64,000 bases of DNA from Misgurnus anguillicaudatus (taxonomy: Eukaryota > Chordata > Actinopteri > Cypriniformes > Cobitidae): NCBI RefSeq assembly GCF_027580225.2, contig NC_073346.2, positions 11,124,001 to 11,188,000 on the forward strand. Reading direction: 5' to 3'. A program made the position numbers and the translations under genes. The notes beneath the pieces are model-generated. The model ran no database searches, was not told the origin of the DNA, and saw only the letters and a list, made by a program, of their open reading frames with translations. Below, piece by piece: positions 59,921 to 64,000 of the stretch (position 1 is the stretch's first letter; each line of letters begins with the position of its first letter).

Positions 59921-61551
59921 TTATAAAGTTTAAAATCTTAGTTACAATATCACATTGATTACCACAAAATACCTTTATTAACCCCTTGGAGTCGTGTGGA
60001 TTACTTCTGCGATTTGTAATAAATTGTAATAAACCACTAGCATGCCAAACTGACCTGAAAACGTTTTGAATGCACTGATTGAACCGTAGGAATTTCGGGG
60101 ATTTTAAACTTCCCAAATGTAACACAGAAGCCTTTTCTGTAGGAGCGCTGGTACAGCGTGCGAACCCAAATTTGACCTGAACTCAGATGTTTGATGTGTG
60201 TCTGCCCTCACGGGCATTAGAGCGGAGCTGGAAGACAGTCGGTTCCCGCCAGACCACATCTTCCCTTGAGGAAAGTCACGTCAGAGACCGGCAGACGTGT
60301 TAATTGCGGCCAGTGGCCGCAGTGTCGCCGTGTGTTCAAAGATGGAAGTGTCTGTAGTGCCCGGCTGCACATGGGCCTCTTCCAGGCAAACTGTTTATCG
60401 TACCAGTACAAGCGTGAGCACAGAAAGACATGCCCGCTCTTCTGTAATGAAAAGCCGAAAGTAAGAGAAATGCCAGGAAGGATCTTAGTCTGTGACCACA
60501 GCGGCATCAAGGTCCAGAATGACGGCTTACAGCGAACCTTTATTTTTAGCGATGCACCTAAACATAAAATGCCAAGAAGATTGCTATACAGGAAATTATA
60601 TTTAAACTGCATATACTACATTTATACTGTTAAGTTATGAAGTGTGAACTTACGGAGGGTATCGACTAACTTGACAGATAATTATAGGTGACGTTACATG
60701 TCAAGAAATTTCCCATCAGCATTCACGATACGTCCACACTCTCAAATCCTGGAAAGGCAGGCGAACGTTTGTCTGGAAAGAAGCAGTCCCACAGCTAGTG
60801 GGTTTAACTGGCAATAGCATGGCAGACTCGTGTTAATCCGTTTTAAGCAAGTACAGGAAATGATCACCCCATACTTCATCAACATCACGCCCTTTAAGCC
60901 AAAATAAAACCATTCACGAGAATAGAAACAGAATAAGGTTAACAGTGAGGTATTCCCGGATGTCATTATATAGACGGTTCCCTTTTCCGCATCATTTTTT
61001 AGACGTTCAGATGGTCCGTCTACTCCACAAATCGTTTCACAAATGTCTGAGGTTTTTCATTGAGGTTTGCCTTGTAATTGAAATATCTGAACAAATGGAG
61101 CAATCAGTTTGATGGCAAACAGCAATAGACATGCTTACTTCTGTAAAATAGATGAACAATAAACTTGGGAATAAAATGGAAATGACATATCCACTTAATC
61201 AAAGTGAGTTATCGCAGATATAACGCCGGAGCCCTGTTATTGCTTGGCAAGGCCCAGAAATGCCTAAAACCCCATTTCCAGATGGATATTTGCTTGCAGT
61301 CCGAAGCTGTCATGAGCGGTTTCAAAAACAGCTGCCTCGAACCTTAAAATGAGCTGGAAAATACAATCGAATCAGATTTATATTGAAGACAACTGACATG
61401 AAATAATTTCGAAACGTGATTGAGGTTCACATGCACCGTGACTTATTTTGCTTTGACAGTACGCTTGCTTGCTTTGGAAAAGCGTGGTGAGATATTTGTC
61501 TTGAATTCTGGCAGGGTCATGAGACGATAACCTTGTTTTCTCTCTCAATAG

Positions 61552-61623
61552 GTCTAAACGGTGAGTATGGAGAGAAAGGAGACGTGGGCCGAATGGGAAA
61601 AATTGGCCCTATTGGGGACAGAG
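61552..61623 (+). CDS. colec10: colec10 exon 3 (collagen-like)
   Basis: A second 72 nt phase 1-1 exon, with acceptor TCTCTCAATAG and donor GTGAAT. It encodes eight more Gly-X-Y triplets (residues 63-86), including GEK GDV GRM GKI GPI GDR. Its GRMGKIGPIG run parallels the GNIGKTGPIG run of human COLEC10. The preceding intron is long (about 3.7 kb) and full of MITEs; the exon itself is intact. Confidence 0.93.
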
Positions 61624-62614
61624 GTGAATAAACTTTAACCAGATAGTAGCATTGAGATATCACATGCAATATTCAACCGCTACTATGTCAGTAAAAATCA
61701 TTTGCCTTTCCCACCCAAGATGTTTACTGTACAGTCTCACTAAAATATATAGATGCCCGTCCCAAATTATCTGCCGTTTTTCTGAAAAAATACAGTGTAC
61801 CGATGTTCATTACAGGAGTGCAACTAACCAGAACCATTTACAATTAGGTTTTGTCTAACTAAAAATGAAAATTTGCTGTTAATTTACTCACTTTCAGGCC
61901 ATCCAAGATTGCATTGAGTTATAACAGAAAGTATATGCACTGGTGTGTGCTACCATAGACATTTATAGGACCAAAGCAATTTAAAAATGTAATTTGATCT
62001 GGGCGTTTTTAAATTTGGTTACAATCTTGGATTTTAACAAATGCTTATCATCATCATCAGTCAGAGTAATTTGAAAGTCTGTTCCCTGTAGACCCGTCAC
62101 TAACACACGAGTCATAAATCCTTCAGTTAAAATAATAAATCCTTACAATCAAAGTGACATCATATATCCCTGTTTTCACCAGGCTGGAAAGGATGTTTCT
62201 CTTTAAAATAACAAACAGTACATTCTTGAGGACTGAACACCTGTGTCATCTGTATAAATATTTAAAAAACTAATCTGTTTTAGAAATGATTCAGCACTTA
62301 TGTCTGTAAACCATTAAACAATAACTCCTACGAAAACAATGATGTACTTCTCAAAGTCTTATTTTAACTCCATGACCGAACACTCATCACCACTGCTTCA
62401 AAATTAAACACATAGTGGTCGTTTTTGACATCATCTGCCCAAATGCTATTATGAAATGAGAGTTTAATGTGTACTCTGCTGCCATCTACTGGCTATTAGA
62501 TGTCAATTATGCTACAGTATATGAAGCTAAGCCATTACAGTTATATAGTACTGTATACTACAAAACAACATGTGAAACTAATTTATACTGTACTGTAAAT
62601 GTTACTGTGAACAG

Positions 62615-62668
62615 GTGACAAAGGACAACATGGAATGCCCGGTCCTCCAGGAATGAAAGGAAAACCTG
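62615..62668 (+). CDS. colec10: colec10 exon 4 (collagen-like)
   Basis: A 54 nt phase 1-1 exon with ACAG acceptor and GTAAAT donor. It encodes six Gly-X-Y triplets (residues 87-104: GDK GQH GMP GPP GMK GKP). With the GPK of exon 1 and the GST opening exon 5, the stalk is 24 uninterrupted triplets. That equals my count for human COLEC10 from memory. Confidence 0.93.
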
Positions 62669-62938
62669 GTAAATATATCAAATTGCTTGTGCTTTAATTT
62701 CTGATCTCATTTTCCTATCGTGTGTGTTTTTGTGTGTGCTTTATATAGAATTATACGTTTTCATATTCTTGTGTCTGACTCACATCTGAATAACAATGAG
62801 CCAGCATTTAATCTTTATTTTAAATTTCTAAATGTTGTCATTTTGTTATTTTTGTTTATTCCAATCCAATGTTTTCTTTATAATATGGCCTTATTATTGA
62901 TCTAACACAGCATAATAACTCCTCATTACTTGTAACAG

Positions 62939-63034
62939 GATCTACATGTGACTGTGGGAGGTACAGAAAGGTTGTCGGACAAATGGACATCAATATAAGC
63001 AAGCTAAAAAATGCTATCAAGTTTTTGAAGAATG
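62939..63034 (+). CDS. colec10: colec10 exon 5 (hinge and alpha-helical neck)
   Basis: A 96 nt exon, acceptor TGTAACAG and donor GTGAGA, encoding residues 105-136. It ends the collagen stalk and begins the neck with a CxC pair (C108, C110) in TCDCGRYRKVVGQMDI. An amphipathic segment with spaced hydrophobic residues (SKLKNAIKFLKN) follows and should form the trimeric coiled coil. CDCGRYRK is the same as in human COLEC10 as I recall it, and differs from the CECSQLRK of COLEC11; this is the main basis for the paralogue call. The carbohydrate-recognition exon must lie beyond position 64000, because the remaining bases are simple repeat. The last codon is split (phase 1), as at the earlier junctions. 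Confidence 0.93.
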
Positions 63035-63073
63035 GTGAGACCTGGGTCTTAAATTAATCATTACCAGAAATGT

Positions 63074-64000
63074 GATCTAGACTAAAATAAACAGAACAGA
63101 ATAGAATAGAAAAGAACAGAACAGAATAAACTAGACTAGACTAGACTAGAACAGTACAGTACAGTACAGAACAGAATAAACTAGACTAGACTAAACTAAC
63201 AAAACTGAAGGCTAGGCTTGAATTGACTAAAATAGACTAGAACAGAACAGAGTAAACTTGGCTAGGCTATGCTAGACTAGAAAAGAACAGAATAAACTAG
63301 ACTAGACTAGACTAACAAAACTGAAGGCTATGCTTGAATTGACTAGACTAGACTAACAAAACTGAAGGCTATGCTTGAATTGACTAGACTAGACTAGAAC
63401 AAAATAAACTAGACTAGACTAGACCAGAACAGAATAACCTTGACTAGGCTAGGCTAGGCTAGACTAGAACAGAATAAACTAGACTAGACCAGAACAGAAT
63501 AAACTTGACTAGGCTAGGCTAGGCTAGAACAGAACAGAACAGAATAGACTAGACTAGAATAGACTAACAAAACAGAAGGCTAGGCTTGAATTGACTAGAG
63601 TAGACTAGAACAGAATAAACTAGACTAAACTAGACCAGAACAGAATAAACTTGACTAGACTAGACTAACAGAACTGAACAAAACAGTACAGAACAAAATA
63701 AACTTGACTTGTCTTGACTAGACTAGACTAGACCAAAACAGAACAAACTTGACAAGGCTAGGCTATGCTAGGCTTGAATTTACAAGACTAGAATAGAATA
63801 GAATAGAATAGAATAGAATAGAATAGAATAAAATAGAATAACCTTGACTAGGCTAGGCTATGCTAGGCTTGAATTGACTTGACTAGATTAGACTAGAACA
63901 GGACAGAACAGAATAAACTAGACTAGACTAGACCAGAACAGAATAAACTTGACTAGACTAGACTAACAGAACTGAACAAAATAGTACAGAACAAAATAAA
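63074..64000. repeat. Degenerate AGACT/AGAAC pentanucleotide repeat in colec10 intron 5
   Basis: From just after exon 5 to the window end the sequence is built of AGACT, AGAAC, AGAAT and AGGCT pentamers. Longer reused blocks occur (for example a segment with GAAGGCTAGGCTTGAATTGA recurring several times), as does a pure AGAAT-type run near 63790-63835. It is an interrupted microsatellite grown by larger-block duplication. No exon is visible in it. Confidence 0.9.

Larger units (their letters stand above)
57856..61551 (+). other. colec10 intron 2, with MITEs
   Basis: About 3.7 kb between exons 2 and 3. It contains an Angel-like MITE (58055-58294), half of another foldback (from about 58296), a foldback (58534-58999), a GC-richer foldback-like stretch (58999-59460) and a hAT-type MITE (59473-59920). 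The stretch 59930-61551 looks unique. Open frames on both strands at 60217-60640 are unassigned. Confidence 0.6.

Noticed and set aside
57784..63034. colec11 instead of colec10
   Set aside because: The neck sequence CDCGRYRK and the N-terminal EVC...PGPK fit collectin-10 as I recall it better than collectin-11 (CECSQLRK). A database search could confirm this.

Overview
The window looks like nuclear DNA of a teleost fish, most likely a cypriniform (zebrafish/carp-like). The evidence is a spliced vertebrate collectin gene at the right end, AT-rich sequence, and a very dense load of short inverted-repeat DNA transposons (MITEs) of types familiar from cyprinid genomes. There are also tRNA-derived SINEs, a decayed Tc1-like transposase and a solo LTR. 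There is no sign of prokaryotic gene organisation, and most open frames longer than 60 codons are chance frames or lie inside repeats.

The only gene I recognise with confidence is colec10 (collectin liver 1, CL-L1), plus strand. Five exons are visible: 56995-57109, 57784-57855, 61552-61623, 62615-62668 and 62939-63034. Together they encode residues 1-136: signal peptide, N-terminal cysteines, an uninterrupted Gly-X-Y collagen stalk and the start of the alpha-helical neck. All internal junctions are phase 1 with GT/AG borders. The C-type lectin domain is not in the window, which ends inside the following intron in a degenerate pentanucleotide repeat.

Layout. 0-6 kb: mostly unique sequence with a GA tract, a THAP-like remnant cut by a SINE, a nested MITE cluster at 2.0-3.1 kb, two Angel-like foldbacks, and a stretch (3.4-5.2 kb) with splice-bordered open frames and E2F-like sites that I cannot identify. 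7-12 kb: TAA-target elements, a 700 bp foldback, a solo LTR. 12.3-13.4 kb: dead Tc1-like transposase. 16-27 kb: more foldbacks separated by unique DNA, including a 913 bp palindrome. 30-32.7 kb: hAT- and TTAA-type MITEs in a local duplication that preserves an empty insertion site. 34-37 kb: a pile-up of MITEs. 38.5-46.0 kb: a 161-164 bp satellite apparently grown out of a MITE, with a 7-monomer (1,143 bp) higher-order repeat, interrupted by a 1,645 bp TTAA element. 48-56 kb: more MITEs, several with perfect target duplications. 56.5-64 kb: colec10 with MITE-rich introns.

The genes do not form an operon or pathway here. The biology that can be read is (1) a single innate-immune lectin gene and (2) a detailed record of nested transposon insertion and satellite formation. 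Family names for MITEs rest on terminal sequence and target-site duplication length, not on a library search.
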